A program made the position numbers and the translations under genes. A stretch of DNA of 64,000 nucleotides from Bacillus cereus group sp. RP43. GTDB taxonomy: Bacteria > Bacillota > Bacilli > Bacillales > Bacillaceae_G. The notes under the pieces were generated by a model, which had not been told where the DNA came from, searched no databases, and saw only the letters and a list, made by a program, of their open reading frames with translations. The stretch's first letter is position 1, and each line of letters opens with the position of its first letter. This document shows positions 63,799 through 64,000 of the stretch, piece after piece. The stretch lies in contig NZ_JARVHQ010000001.1 of NCBI RefSeq assembly GCF_040459645.1, positions 4,092,001-4,156,000 of the forward strand, in the 5' to 3' direction.

Positions 63799-63999
63799 TT
63801 AAAGTAATACCGAATCTTTATCACTATCCTGATTCCGTTTCTCTCGTTCTTCTTCTAAGCGCTTCATATATACTTCGCCTTCTTTTTCGATAAAATCATT
63901 ATCCATCTCTTGCTCTTTTTTCGAAGTATATAAAACCATGTAGCCACTTAATACTATCCCAATGATTACAAGATAAATCCACCATGGTAAAGTTTCCAC
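63799..63999 (-). CDS. yhaL: YhaL family sporulation membrane protein
   Basis: 66 residues: METLPWWIYLVIIGIVLSGY then YTSKKEQEMDNDFIEKEGEV and a charged tail. The PWW start, single helix and EKEGEVYMKRLEEEREKR pattern match YhaL. The start is a GTG one base from the window edge, so its ribosome binding site is not visible and a longer start cannot be excluded. Confidence 0.7.
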   Translation of the reverse strand: METLPWWIYLVIIGIVLSGYMVLYTSKKEQEMDNDFIEKEGEVYMKRLEEEREKRNQDSDKDSVLL

Positions 64000-64000
64000 T

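Overview
The window is chromosomal DNA of a low-GC Firmicute and almost certainly belongs to the Bacillus cereus group (B. cereus/thuringiensis/anthracis). Two blocks keep the gene order of the B. subtilis yhg/hem/pbpF and prsA-yhaI-hpr-yhaH-hit-ecsABC regions. A bcr1-like repeat, which I know only from the B. cereus group, is present with its TTTAT target duplication. Several products (DUF4026 protein, LutABC, DUF1433 lipoproteins, OxdD-like bicupin) also read as B. cereus-type proteins. No rRNA, tRNA, prophage, IS transposase or CRISPR array was seen.

Layout. 1-4.8 kb: small accessory genes (WYL regulator, DinB-like, GNAT, bacterial PH-domain proteins, Yip1/DUF2087 pair) with two bcr1-like repeats in opposite orientation. 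4.8-9.4 kb: YhgE/Pip membrane protein, its TetR regulator YhgD with three matching operators, and an ABC-2-like permease. 9.4-20.2 kb: secreted nuclease, DUF4026 protein, the hemE-hemH-hemY operon of the coproporphyrin-dependent heme pathway, class A penicillin-binding protein PbpF, and heme monooxygenase HmoB. 20.3-35.9 kb: two paralogous ydbS-ydbT operons flank a 7.6-kb LPXTG collagen-adhesin-type gene with 21 Cna_B-type domains. That gene's promoter carries a TetR-type palindrome between -35 and -10, and its leader carries a class I c-di-GMP riboswitch overlapping a terminator.

36-40 kb is the most notable accessory island. A lipase with an N-terminal catalytic domain and a C-terminal LXG-like helical domain resembles the type VII-secreted lipase toxin TslA. 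Beside it lie an apparently broken small helical partner gene and four DUF1433 lipoproteins (TilA-like immunity candidates), with a fifth lipoprotein remnant and a degenerate second toxin gene between them.

40-50.3 kb: lutABC lactate oxidation operon, ecsABC, a gene-free stretch with repeated hairpin-plus-GGGGTGTC units ending in a terminator, then hit, yhaH, hpr/scoC, yhaI, small membrane proteins and prsA. 50.7-56.5 kb: HelD, an unknown protein, an ECF sigma factor-PadR-SEDS operon with a sigma-type autoregulatory promoter, and a 54-residue basic membrane peptide that may be a type I toxin. 56.6-64 kb: glycerol regulon glpP-glpFK-glpD with two GlpP-type leader terminators and a CcpA cre site, an XRE regulator, an oxalate decarboxylase-like bicupin with a variant active-site lid, and yhaL at the right edge.

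Best candidates for new biology: the TslA-like toxin/immunity island, the doubly controlled giant adhesin, the repeated RNA-like hairpin array upstream of hit, the helically phased TATATCGA arrays, and the small convergent toxin/antisense candidate at 56.3 kb. All family calls rest on reading the sequence and remembered family features; no database search was run.
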